From assembly GCF_902459485.1 (NCBI RefSeq), contig NZ_LR699119.1:62001-126000 (forward strand): a stretch of 64,000 nucleotides of DNA, read 5' to 3'. A program made the position numbers and the translations under genes. This DNA is from Aquicella siphonis (lineage in GTDB: Bacteria > Pseudomonadota > Gammaproteobacteria > DSM-16500). The stretch's first letter is position 1; every line of letters begins with the position of its first letter. Below the pieces are notes generated by a model that saw only the letters and a program-made list of their open reading frames with translations, was not told the DNA's origin and did not search any database. Below are positions 16,553 through 26,024 of the stretch, in pieces.

Positions 16553-19500
16553 GTGACAGATTCTCATCGACAAATCACAGAGCCGCAAACGAAACTGAAT
16601 CATTTAAAAATTGTTTCCGCGCTCGATCATAATGGCCAGGCAATCAGGAATGACAGTAAGTCAATCACGGAATTTCTGGAAGCAATCTACAATAATCAAC
16701 CAGACACTGTCATTCAATTGACCCTGGATGTGGATAATGAAAACAAGGCGCAGCTGGATGAGTTGCTTCATTATCTTTACCAGAAAAAATATCCTTGCAG
16801 GATTATTGTCAAGGGCGAGGGTTTTGAAGAAAACAATCGTAATCTTGAGCGTCTTTTCTCCCGAAATCAGCAACTGCATCAGGTTGCCAAAGGGGTCAAG
16901 CTGGAAACTTCCACTTCTCAAGCCGTCGATCTCAGCCGCGTCAGGCGCGCGAAAGTCAATCTGGCTAACGGCACCAAAGCTGCCACCAAAATGCAGCAAC
17001 AGCAACAGCAGCAACAGCAGCAACAGCAACAGCAGCAACAACAGCAGCAATTCGCGCGCAAGCGCGCACAAATGCTGGAAGAGTATAAACCCGCCGCGCA
17101 GGTTGTTATCTCTGATGGATCGGATAAATCCCCGTTAGGAGAATTGATCACCAGAGAGAATATCGATACAAAACTTGGCGGGCTCGCGGGGCAGTTAAAG
17201 ATTGAGAGCAGTCAACTGGCGAAAATCTGGTACGACCTGGTCGGCCGTATGGAAGTGCCGTCTGAGCATTTCGAGTGTAAAATCACGCATGTTGAAAAAT
17301 CCGCCATGGAAGAAATTTTGCGCCATTATCCGGATTTTTCTTATGGATTAATGTTTGATAATCTGCCGCCCGGGTTTTATCTGCAAAAGCAAGAGACGGA
17401 AGATCAGCCGGGTCAATTAATACTAAGATATGATGCCGGGTTAATTGCGCAGCATAAACAAAAAATCAACCCATTAACACTGACAGTGGACACCAAAGAA
17501 AAAACGCTTCCGTCAGGCAGGGATTTGTTGCTGCATTTTCTTGACAGCAAGGCCGGGAAAGAAGATCTTTTGAAAGCATTGAATGGTGATATTGGTGCGC
17601 TAGCTGAAAAAATCCCGCAAGGCAAGGCCACGGCTGAACAGTTTGACCGCCTGATGAATCCGGAGACCCCGGCAGAGACAAAAAAAGAAATTTTGCTGGG
17701 CCTGATTGCGGTACTTGGTGAAGGCAAATCCGAATTAAAAAGCCAGCTGACAGAATATCTGAATCAGTATCCTGATCTCACCGCTTCGCATCTGACCGGC
17801 ATTGGAACTCTACTCGCGCAGGGCGGCCTTGAGAGTGTCGCGATGTTTTTTACCCGCATGGAGGAATTGAAACAAAAGAATCTTTATCAGGAATTCAGGC
17901 AAATCTTTCTTGACAAGACCCAGGATTTTACATCATTCACCTCGCCTGAGGGTTTAACCAATCTTGATGCCTTGGTGAAAATGGATGCCGCTGAAAGAAA
18001 CTGGTGGGTATCTTTGGTGCGTCAGCATCATGCCTCCGGCGCAAGAACGGATTTCAATGATTTATTCGGGGCATACCGCTATTTCATTGATGAAATCAAG
18101 AACCTCGCCAATATGGGCACGTTACCGTCAGTTTGTCCATTTGACGGTATTAAAAACATGAAACTGGCCATGGACAGGGCGTTATTTATCTTGAATGGCG
18201 CTGTTGACAAGGAAGAACAGATATTGAATCTGGACCGTCTGGATATGAGCCAGGATGGCGCATATTACGCCTGCCGTTATCAGGACTATAAACTGGTCAC
18301 GTCTGATATGCGTTTGACGCCCGTGCGCCAGCATATTAGTGAAAGCTTCCCCAAAACGCTGGATTTGTTTGGCAGTCCGCCCAGTGATATTGTCGGTGCC
18401 ATGTTCAGCACACAAAGCAATCCGCCGCATGATAAAAAATTAAAATCACAATTTGAATTAATCTCGCCGGGCGATCCTGAATTCGGTCATTTGTATGATG
18501 ACGGCAGATTACACGATAAAAAAAATCCTATACAGGCAATCTACAAGGGTGTTTCCAAAGGCCAACCTTATTTTGTCGTCCTACAGCTGCAAGCTGAGAG
18601 TAGTGCCAAAGTGGGGAAAATGATGGGCGCCGCTCCCACCATGGTGCAGCTCACCACCTATCCTTATTCTGGAAAGGGAGATTATTTTGTCCCCGGTGCC
18701 ATGAAGAAACAAGATGTCTTGACAGACACCAGTGTGCTGGATGTCGCGAAAATCCGCTCCGAATTTGCCAAACTCAACAAACAAAACGAACTGGCTTCAG
18801 GCTATGAAACGCCAAGGGATGAAAAGTTTCGATTTCTTAAATTGCCGGTAGGTGTGCCCTATGCTGAAGCATTAAAACATTTCTATAGAGTAATCGGTCA
18901 GCAAAAATATGCTTATCCGCTGGATGTCTATAAAAATCTGGTTAGACAAATGAATGAAAGGAATTTTTCGGAAAGACCAGAAGATGATGAGTACATCAAG
19001 GTCAATCTTCTGCAAGTCATGGTCATGGCGGCCACAGGACCGAGAGCATTGGAAACCATGAATAATCCGGAAGAAGATTTTAAAGCGCTGTTCGAAGTGC
19101 TTGAGACTACTCGAACAAACATTCGATCGATCATGGTGAATTTTAATCAGGAAATGAATCAGTGCTCGCTTGATGCCATGCCGACGTTCAGGGATTTGAT
19201 CAAATTAATGAAGGTCTCGGATATCAATACCTATAAGACGATATTTGGTCTGGTGAAAATATACGGCGATGCCGGTTATGAAATTCTGGATATGCATGCG
19301 GACAGGCTTAAACTGGACAGCAACAAGTCAGTCGATATCCATCCTTTGGATCTGGACGGATTCAGCCACATGGCGAAAGAAATCAAGCCAGATCTTGATC
19401 GCATTCTGGAATTTGACAAGGATCCCGCGCTAAGAAATGCATTTATCAAAATGCTGGGCGTAGTGGACTTGCGAACGTTTGATTTGAAGGACAAAAATCA

Positions 19501-21604
19501 ATTACTCGATTTAAAGGAGAAGATTGCAGGTTATCCGCAGATCGGGGGAGCGGGAGCATTTGTCGATGCTTCTGAAATCGAGGAAACCAATAAAAATGCC
19601 CTGGCCACGCATATTTCAAAGCTTGACAGGAATGTGGCGATGCTGCTGCTGGAGGCGCTGGGTGATATAGATATTGCAGGCTCCGCCAAACTGCCAACTC
19701 TGGATCAAATCTTTGAAATTGTCAAAGTTGTGGCTGAAAAAGAAAAAGACATTCAGACACAGGAAGCCGGCAAGCAGAAAGAATTGATTCGTGAACTGGT
19801 ACAAGAGAAATTACCGCAGACGAAAATCGGCAAGGAACCCGTGGAAGCTTCGTTGGAAAATACCGTCAGTCTGATCAAGGGATACATACAGGAATCCGGG
19901 TTTATTCAAAAGCTGACGGATTTTTATGAGGTTTTCAATGAAAACCGCGGTGAAATTGAAAGCGTTCCGCTTATCGGTGCTTCCATCATCAAGATGCTTG
20001 ATAATCTCAATCTCAATTTGAAACGCTTTTCCGATATAATGTCACAATCCGTGACCAGCGCGGATGTGCTTCTTGATGCCATGCAAAAACTCGATGAATC
20101 ATTCAAGAGTCTGCTGGGACTGGCTGGAAAACTTGGCAACAAGGAGCAACTGAATGAAGCGGTGGGTGAGTTGATAGGATCGAAAAATGAAAGTGATATC
20201 AACAAATTCATCAGCGATCCAACGATCTGGCACCTGATACATGCCAAACTGGTGAATAAATTTGAAAATGAAACTACAATGTCTCTGCGGATGCTAAGAC
20301 TTAAGGATGACACGCTTGCGCAGCAAATGAAGAGTTATCTGGGCATATTGCCGTTGAAACCTTCTCCGGAAGAACTGGATGGCTATAATAAACGCTTTAC
20401 CCATGCCAAAAAATTCTGTGATCTGCTGATCAGGGAAAAGCAGCGCAATGAAGAAGGTTTTCGTCAATTAGTCACCTTATATGAAGCAAACCAGAAACTG
20501 TTTGCGCCTGAAATGCATAACAGAATATGGGAAATTCTTGGCGCACATGAGAGTATTCCGCTTGCCAGTCTTGTCAGGGATGCATATGAAATTATAAATA
20601 CAAACAACAATACTGATAAATTTGAACAGGCATTCACAGGGCTTGAGTCTCTTGTCAAAGCCCAGAAAAGCTTGTCTCGCGAACAATTCAGCCAGCTGCT
20701 GAAGGTTTCCCTGCAGCATAACCTGACGCAAGATTCACCATTCCCCATAGCCAAATTTATTTCTGTGCAAACATTGGATCGTGCCAATGAAAATATATCC
20801 AAGGAACAATGCGCTGAATTATTTAAAAACCTGACAAAATTAATAACAACTCCTTCAGTGACAGGAGAAGTGTTCACAAAGATACTTGATCAGGTTCCGG
20901 ATAAAATCCGTCAATGTTCAGACAAGATTCCTTCAATAACGACATTCAGTAATCTGTTATTGGTAAAATGCCTTGAAGGAGATGCATCTGCGAATCAGTG
21001 TCTGGCAATTCTGAACAAGATACCTGCACAGGAAGATCAGCTTGAAAAATACAAACAGGTCATTGATATCCTTGTCAGTGCGATCAAAGCGGGTGATGTC
21101 AGCAAGCTGACGCCAGAGCAAATTGACAGCGTCATGTCCGGGCTGATTTCCCGGATTGACGACAAGCTGTTTATAGAGAAAATTGCTTCTGTCTACCAGT
21201 TTTCACCCGCGCCTGATATCGCACGACTAGCTGCGGAGTTGAAAAAATCGGATGAGGAAATTGATAAGTTTATTAGCCGCGCTGACAAAGACCCCAGCGG
21301 GAAACGACAAAATAAACAGGTTTTGGAAGATCAGTTTTCACTGTCACGCGTGAAGCCGGTTCTGCAAGAAATCCAGAACATGTTCAAGGGATCTGCGATT
21401 TCAGGGCAGCTGCAATTTGAACTGGCGCGAAAACTCGTATATATCAATGACATTGGCTATAAATATCCCATTGAGCCCGTGCCGGGAAAAGGCAGCGCCA
21501 AACCGTTGATTGATTTCACCCGCTCCGAATTACAGGAATTGGCAAAGCACCTCAGGGCGGAAGTTAGCGGTCAGGATAAAGTAAACGGGAGCTGGCTCAG
21601 TTGA
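16553..21604 (+). CDS. Giant unknown helical protein (1683 aa) with poly-glutamine tract
   Basis: I do not recognise this protein. A GTG start with GGGGG upstream gives 1683 residues without a signal peptide or membrane segment. A run of 19 glutamines at residues 148-166 is followed by a basic stretch (FARKRAQ). The region around residues 540-780 is the most globular in look (SFPKTLDLFGSPPSDIVGAM, PYFVVLQLQAES, VQLTTYPYSGKGDYFVPGAM). The last 800 residues are charged, alpha-helical and repeat-poor. The stop codon overlaps by four bases the TTG start of the SecA-like gene. Because the SecA-like frame opens directly at its motor domain, this ORF may be the N-terminal part of one original protein. 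An effector or toxin-like role is inference from size, composition and context. Confidence 0.75.
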   Translation: MTDSHRQITEPQTKLNHLKIVSALDHNGQAIRNDSKSITEFLEAIYNNQPDTVIQLTLDVDNENKAQLDELLHYLYQKKYPCRIIVKGEGFEENNRNLERLFSRNQQLHQVAKGVKLETSTSQAVDLSRVRRAKVNLANGTKAATKMQQQQQQQQQQQQQQQQQQQFARKRAQMLEEYKPAAQVVISDGSDKSPLGELITRENIDTKLGGLAGQLKIESSQLAKIWYDLVGRMEVPSEHFECKITHVEKSAMEEILRHYPDFSYGLMFDNLPPGFYLQKQETEDQPGQLILRYDAGLIAQHKQKINPLTLTVDTKEKTLPSGRDLLLHFLDSKAGKEDLLKALNGDIGALAEKIPQGKATAEQFDRLMNPETPAETKKEILLGLIAVLGEGKSELKSQLTEYLNQYPDLTASHLTGIGTLLAQGGLESVAMFFTRMEELKQKNLYQEFRQIFLDKTQDFTSFTSPEGLTNLDALVKMDAAERNWWVSLVRQHHASGARTDFNDLFGAYRYFIDEIKNLANMGTLPSVCPFDGIKNMKLAMDRALFILNGAVDKEEQILNLDRLDMSQDGAYYACRYQDYKLVTSDMRLTPVRQHISESFPKTLDLFGSPPSDIVGAMFSTQSNPPHDKKLKSQFELISPGDPEFGHLYDDGRLHDKKNPIQAIYKGVSKGQPYFVVLQLQAESSAKVGKMMGAAPTMVQLTTYPYSGKGDYFVPGAMKKQDVLTDTSVLDVAKIRSEFAKLNKQNELASGYETPRDEKFRFLKLPVGVPYAEALKHFYRVIGQQKYAYPLDVYKNLVRQMNERNFSERPEDDEYIKVNLLQVMVMAATGPRALETMNNPEEDFKALFEVLETTRTNIRSIMVNFNQEMNQCSLDAMPTFRDLIKLMKVSDINTYKTIFGLVKIYGDAGYEILDMHADRLKLDSNKSVDIHPLDLDGFSHMAKEIKPDLDRILEFDKDPALRNAFIKMLGVVDLRTFDLKDKNQLLDLKEKIAGYPQIGGAGAFVDASEIEETNKNALATHISKLDRNVAMLLLEALGDIDIAGSAKLPTLDQIFEIVKVVAEKEKDIQTQEAGKQKELIRELVQEKLPQTKIGKEPVEASLENTVSLIKGYIQESGFIQKLTDFYEVFNENRGEIESVPLIGASIIKMLDNLNLNLKRFSDIMSQSVTSADVLLDAMQKLDESFKSLLGLAGKLGNKEQLNEAVGELIGSKNESDINKFISDPTIWHLIHAKLVNKFENETTMSLRMLRLKDDTLAQQMKSYLGILPLKPSPEELDGYNKRFTHAKKFCDLLIREKQRNEEGFRQLVTLYEANQKLFAPEMHNRIWEILGAHESIPLASLVRDAYEIINTNNNTDKFEQAFTGLESLVKAQKSLSREQFSQLLKVSLQHNLTQDSPFPIAKFISVQTLDRANENISKEQCAELFKNLTKLITTPSVTGEVFTKILDQVPDKIRQCSDKIPSITTFSNLLLVKCLEGDASANQCLAILNKIPAQEDQLEKYKQVIDILVSAIKAGDVSKLTPEQIDSVMSGLISRIDDKLFIEKIASVYQFSPAPDIARLAAELKKSDEEIDKFISRADKDPSGKRQNKQVLEDQFSLSRVKPVLQEIQNMFKGSAISGQLQFELARKLVYINDIGYKYPIEPVPGKGSAKPLIDFTRSELQELAKHLRAEVSGQDKVNGSWLS
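16994..17050 (+). repeat. CAG/CAA trinucleotide repeat encoding 19 glutamines
   Basis: Nineteen consecutive CAG or CAA codons inside the 1683-aa gene. The mix of the two codons limits slippage, but length changes by whole codons would keep the frame. Confidence 0.95.
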
Positions 21605-24600
21605 AGCTGCTGGCGGTGATGAGGGAAGTCATGTACCGAGCCGAAAAGGATGCGCCATTTCCCTATTCCACGCAAATCCTGTCGGTGCTCATTTCCCTGC
21701 AGTATCCAGACAATCTGATCATGCAAATCAATACAGGCGAGGGCAAGGGAATCACGACAGCGCTGCTCGCAGCCATGCAGCACGCACTGGGGCAGACGGT
21801 GGATGTCTGCACGGCAAACAAGGATTTGGCTGAGCGTGATTATGAAGAACACTTGCCATTCTTTCAAATGCTGGGTATTGAGACATCCATGGTAAGAGCG
21901 GAATCGGAACCGGGAACTTACAAGGTGGGCGGCATTAACTATTCTACCGTTTCGGAAATGTCATTATACCGGTCTAGAGCAAAGCTTGAAGGAGAACATC
22001 TCAGAACAAGAGATGGAAGCAAGGTGCCGGTCAGTCTGATTCTTGACGAATCCGATTATGCGCTGTTGGATGATAAAACATTATTCAATTATGCCACCAG
22101 TCCGGAATCAGGGAGTGATCCATTTGAAAATACCTATGCGTGGATATATCCGTTAGTCAATGAATTCATTGACAGTCATGAATTTGCAAATATTGATGAC
22201 AAGACAGGAAAGGTTTTGACTGATGAGCAGGATGTCATTGCGTTGAAGAATTTTCTCTATGAACATGTTACGTCCAACAAACACAAAATACTGTTAAAGG
22301 ATATTTCAGACAGAAAGCTGGATAAATGGATTAATGCCGCCTGCAGCGCCAAACAGCTTAAGGAAGGTACGGATTTCACCGTGCAAAAAATCAAGCGCAA
22401 AGCAGGCGAAGAAGAGATTGAGCTGGATGCGGCCATCCCCTTGATTGACAATATTCCGCAGCCGGGCTCTTCATACAGCAACGGTGTGCATCAGTTTTTG
22501 CATGCACGTCTTCAGGCGGGTAAAAAAACCGCTCGATTTCCCATTGACGCGGAAATGTTGTTCGTGGCGTCGGAGTCAGCAAAAAATTTCGTGGATTATT
22601 ACAACCGCAAGGATGGACGAATCGTCGGGATATCAGGCACGGTTGGCACACTGGTGGAACTGAAAGAACAAAATGCCAAATTTGGATTGGAAGTCATCAG
22701 TATTCCGCCGCATAACACCAATCAGCGTCAATATGAACCGCTGCAAGTCAAAAAGACAAGTGAAGCCCACGTTCAGGCAATTCGCGACGCCGTGAATGAC
22801 GCTGTAGATGAAAAAGGAGACCGTCCGCCGATATTGATGATATGTGAAAATGCCAGCGAAGCCCGCCAGTTACTGGAAAAATTAAAATTGCAGCTTGAGG
22901 GACAAAATATTGAATTCCAGCTGGTCGTTGGTGATGAAACAGAAGCACAACGCGAAGAAATGACTAAAAAGGCAGGCGGAAAAAACGTCATTACCATTTC
23001 GACTTCATTAATGGGCAGGGGCACCAATATCAAGCCTCCTAAAGATACCGGCCTTCATGTCATACAGACTTATCTGGATACCAGCCGCACCACACAGCAA
23101 ATTATAGGCCGCAGTGCGCGTAACGGAATGATTGGAAAATATTCAGCCATTTATGACCGCAATAATATTATCCACCGTTATAATGAAGATCTGTCCAAAC
23201 TGAGTCCAAATGAACGTGAAGCCAGGGTGAAAGCGATTCAAAAGCGCATGGGTGAAGAAGCGGCAGTTGAACGTTACTATGTACAGGAGATGGACGGCAT
23301 CAAGAATGTGTTGATGAAACAGTTTGGCAAGTGGAATAAATTGCTCGTGTCATTAGGTATTGATGATCCTGCGCTTGCCAAGTCATTGCTGGCCAAGCGT
23401 GAAGAATTAATCACTGAAATAGAAGACCGCTGGAACAAGATCCTGAATGATTCCGACCCAAATAATGAATATGCAAACCCGTATATCAGACGCGGGAGTG
23501 ACGGGCGCCTGGATCATTCGGAGCTTGATAAATGTCTCAAAAAATTTGAAGCCGAAGTGCAAATCATGTGGCAAGGATACCGCAAGGATTTGCAAGCGAG
23601 AATACCACAGCAGCTGCGTGAAGAGCCGTTTAACAAGGCGCGCATTGGATTCCTGGAAAATGTCGATATTGGTAACGAACTCAAGGCCAGAAAGGTGACG
23701 CATCACCGGCAAAAACGCGCTGAGCGTAAAGAAAAAAGAATGGCGGTACGCAATCTGGATTATGCGCTGGATACAGATAGGGCATATCTGGAATTTTCAC
23801 AGCCTACCAATGACAGCGTCTATGGAGATCCTCAAAGGGATTATGCAGTCAAGTCATGCTACCGGCAATTATTATTGGTCTTTAGAGATGTCTTGAATAT
23901 TACAGGCGATTATTCCTTATTGACAGATGAAGACAAAGCAAAGCTCGTTGAATTTGCAAAAGGAAAGGTTGAAAATCAAACCAGGGAAAAACTGGCGGAA
24001 AACGTGGATTTTGCGATCCAGTTATCAATTAAATATGCGAATGCCTCTTTAACTGCGTCAGCGCAATCCCGGCTCTACCCGGTACTGGTCAGTCTTGATT
24101 CTGTAACGGAAATTGCGCAAAAAATTCCTGGCGTGACAGTTGGTAATTTGGCTGAATATAAGGAAACAAGAAACCGGTTTCTTGACCAATCCCGAAAAAC
24201 AGTGGTGCAGGAACTGCTCGCCTCTCTGGCCTGGACACAAAAGAAAAACGCCGAATATCATCTGGAACGCGGCAAGGTTCGCAGTGCCGCTGGTGAAATA
24301 TATCGGGCGGCGCATAACTATGTGAATGCCAAGAACGATTCAGAAGCGAAATTCAAGGCACTCCAGGAAGTCCTCATGCGGCACAATGGCAAATTGGACA
24401 AGACATTCACCTTGTCTATGGGGCATGTGCCTGTAAGCGCAGTCATTGGCACAGCTATTTCGCGTCTGAGCGAAATCCAGAGCAGGCAGAAAATTGAGAA
24501 ACCGGAGATGAATGCGCCTAATCTCCTGAAAGGCGCGCAAGAGCAAGCCGACTTGAAGAAGCATGTAAAACCTTTGCGGGAAACTGTCTCTCGAATATTA

Positions 24601-25740
24601 AAATCGCTGCCTGTGTTAAAATCAAAGGACAAGAAAAAAGCCCTGAAAAGTATTCAGAAAGAAATTGATAAAATGATAGAAACAAATCAGACATTGAGCG
24701 TGTTTGATGACGTGATCAGATATCTGAATAAACAGTCAAATGAAAGCCTCAAGCCATATGTGGCCAGAATGATTAAACAGACAGAAAAATGCAGGCAAAA
24801 TTATCTCGCCGAGCATCCGCATGTTTCTCATAAAAATCTATTGAAACAACAGGAAGCCGAACTGCGAGAATTATTGCGAGCGAATGACTGGAAAGGCAAG
24901 GACGGCGATATTTCCCTGTCGGCCGGGCATACCGGTTTCAAGGAGTTTTTCGAACTGCGCGTTTATCCGAATGGCTCAGATATGTTTGACGGTTTGGGCT
25001 TTACCGACGTTAATCCGGATTCCGGAAATTCGCAAGCGTCAATCCTGAGGGATATGAGGGAAGAGAGAAAGCAGTTAGTCAAAAATAATGATGAATCAAA
25101 TGAATTGATGATCCAGAAAAAAATATGTGACAGAATAGTTTCATTTCTTGACATTGCCAACAGTGGAAAACCACTTATTCCATTGAAACTGGAGTGGCAC
25201 ATGCATATTCCCGAAGAATTGCGCCAGACGTATGCTAAACTCAGGGAGTTAGAACAACTGAAGAATTTTTTAAAGGATTTCAATAAAGATCCATCCATTG
25301 AACGGCTTGATCAACTGAGAAAAGAAAATAAAATTCATGAGAAATTATACAATGTGTTATCCCGGGTAATTGAAAATAAAGCCATAGACAGATTCATTGA
25401 TAAGGTTGATGTTGTCATGCAGCAGCGTGCTAGTGAAATTAAAGATCAGGCGGAAAAAATCATCAGAAAATGTCCGTCTCAAGACAAGATAAGTGAGAAT
25501 CAAGAGAAAATTCAAAAACTGGATCAGCAAATATCAGTGCTGGAACGGCAGGAAGAAAAATCACAAAAGAAGCCTCACTTGATGGTCAAGCGGTTTGAGA
25601 ATATTGCTGAATTGACGGATTTTATGGATAAAGCAAGGGAAAAGTTTCCTCAGACAAAATCTCTTCACGTGGAAAGTGAGTCCATGTTGAAAGTTGACAA
25701 ATTTGAAGGTCCCTCTTCAATTCGAGGCTCTTTCAATTAA
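21601..25740 (+). CDS. SecA-like DEAD-type ATPase with long helical tail (1379 aa)
   Basis: The first 510 residues follow the SecA motor: TQILSVLISL, motif I INTGEGKGITTAL (residues 43-55), the DEAD-equivalent LILDESDYALLDD (147-158), GISGTVGTLVEL, MGRGTNI and motif VI QIIGRSARNG (about 500-509). The remaining 870 residues are charged helix and coiled coil, unlike SecA, and the SecA zinc tail is absent. The threonine of Walker A is replaced by glycine (GKG for GKT), so ATP hydrolysis is doubtful. The TTG start overlaps the upstream stop, with GGGAG nine bases before it; an ATG at 21619 is the alternative. This is not the housekeeping SecA. Such SecA-like proteins are probably specialised helicase or translocase derivatives; function is unknown. 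Confidence 0.75.
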   Translation: MKLLAVMREVMYRAEKDAPFPYSTQILSVLISLQYPDNLIMQINTGEGKGITTALLAAMQHALGQTVDVCTANKDLAERDYEEHLPFFQMLGIETSMVRAESEPGTYKVGGINYSTVSEMSLYRSRAKLEGEHLRTRDGSKVPVSLILDESDYALLDDKTLFNYATSPESGSDPFENTYAWIYPLVNEFIDSHEFANIDDKTGKVLTDEQDVIALKNFLYEHVTSNKHKILLKDISDRKLDKWINAACSAKQLKEGTDFTVQKIKRKAGEEEIELDAAIPLIDNIPQPGSSYSNGVHQFLHARLQAGKKTARFPIDAEMLFVASESAKNFVDYYNRKDGRIVGISGTVGTLVELKEQNAKFGLEVISIPPHNTNQRQYEPLQVKKTSEAHVQAIRDAVNDAVDEKGDRPPILMICENASEARQLLEKLKLQLEGQNIEFQLVVGDETEAQREEMTKKAGGKNVITISTSLMGRGTNIKPPKDTGLHVIQTYLDTSRTTQQIIGRSARNGMIGKYSAIYDRNNIIHRYNEDLSKLSPNEREARVKAIQKRMGEEAAVERYYVQEMDGIKNVLMKQFGKWNKLLVSLGIDDPALAKSLLAKREELITEIEDRWNKILNDSDPNNEYANPYIRRGSDGRLDHSELDKCLKKFEAEVQIMWQGYRKDLQARIPQQLREEPFNKARIGFLENVDIGNELKARKVTHHRQKRAERKEKRMAVRNLDYALDTDRAYLEFSQPTNDSVYGDPQRDYAVKSCYRQLLLVFRDVLNITGDYSLLTDEDKAKLVEFAKGKVENQTREKLAENVDFAIQLSIKYANASLTASAQSRLYPVLVSLDSVTEIAQKIPGVTVGNLAEYKETRNRFLDQSRKTVVQELLASLAWTQKKNAEYHLERGKVRSAAGEIYRAAHNYVNAKNDSEAKFKALQEVLMRHNGKLDKTFTLSMGHVPVSAVIGTAISRLSEIQSRQKIEKPEMNAPNLLKGAQEQADLKKHVKPLRETVSRILKSLPVLKSKDKKKALKSIQKEIDKMIETNQTLSVFDDVIRYLNKQSNESLKPYVARMIKQTEKCRQNYLAEHPHVSHKNLLKQQEAELRELLRANDWKGKDGDISLSAGHTGFKEFFELRVYPNGSDMFDGLGFTDVNPDSGNSQASILRDMREERKQLVKNNDESNELMIQKKICDRIVSFLDIANSGKPLIPLKLEWHMHIPEELRQTYAKLRELEQLKNFLKDFNKDPSIERLDQLRKENKIHEKLYNVLSRVIENKAIDRFIDKVDVVMQQRASEIKDQAEKIIRKCPSQDKISENQEKIQKLDQQISVLERQEEKSQKKPHLMVKRFENIAELTDFMDKAREKFPQTKSLHVESESMLKVDKFEGPSSIRGSFN

Positions 25741-25772
25741 CAAAGATTAATAAGGATCTGTAAATATTGGTA

Positions 25773-25951
25773 GGTTATGCCTTATATTTTTTTCTTATTC
25801 TGCATCATCAGGCGCTCCTATTCTTTATCTGGAAGATTTATTTGTTGAAGAAGCGTATAGACATCAAGGCATATGTAAGGCTTTATTATCTAAACTTGCA
25901 AACTTATCAATAGAAAATCATTGTTGCAGAATGGAATGGCATGCTTTATAG
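25773..25951 (+). pseudogene. Remnant of a GNAT N-acetyltransferase
   Basis: One frame reads GYALYFF and, after a T-run at about 25786-25793, a second frame continues SASSGAPILYLEDLFVEEAY and RHQGICKALLSKLANLSIEN, ending EWHAL at a TAG. This is the acetyl-CoA-binding core of diamine-acetyltransferase-like GNAT proteins (usual order: GxALxFF, LYLEDLFV, YRxxGIGKALL, LEW). The N-terminal half and the C-terminal strand are missing, and the frame is broken, so the gene is dead. It sits in the AT-rich stretch between the SecA-like gene and the permease. Confidence 0.75.
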
Positions 25952-26024
25952 AAAGCGGATTGATATTGTTGCCCTTACCATGAGCTGACATGATACGATG
26001 TCACCAAAGAATAAGGATATTCTA

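Noticed and set aside
16661-17071. Minus-strand frame with a long leucine run
   Set aside because: It is the antisense reading of the CAG/CAA tract; the run is a by-product of the poly-glutamine codons.
21575-21604. Programmed -1 frameshift between the two giant genes
   Set aside because: The overlap contains no X-XXY-YYZ heptamer in the correct phase, and a usable GGGAG plus TTG start explains expression without it.
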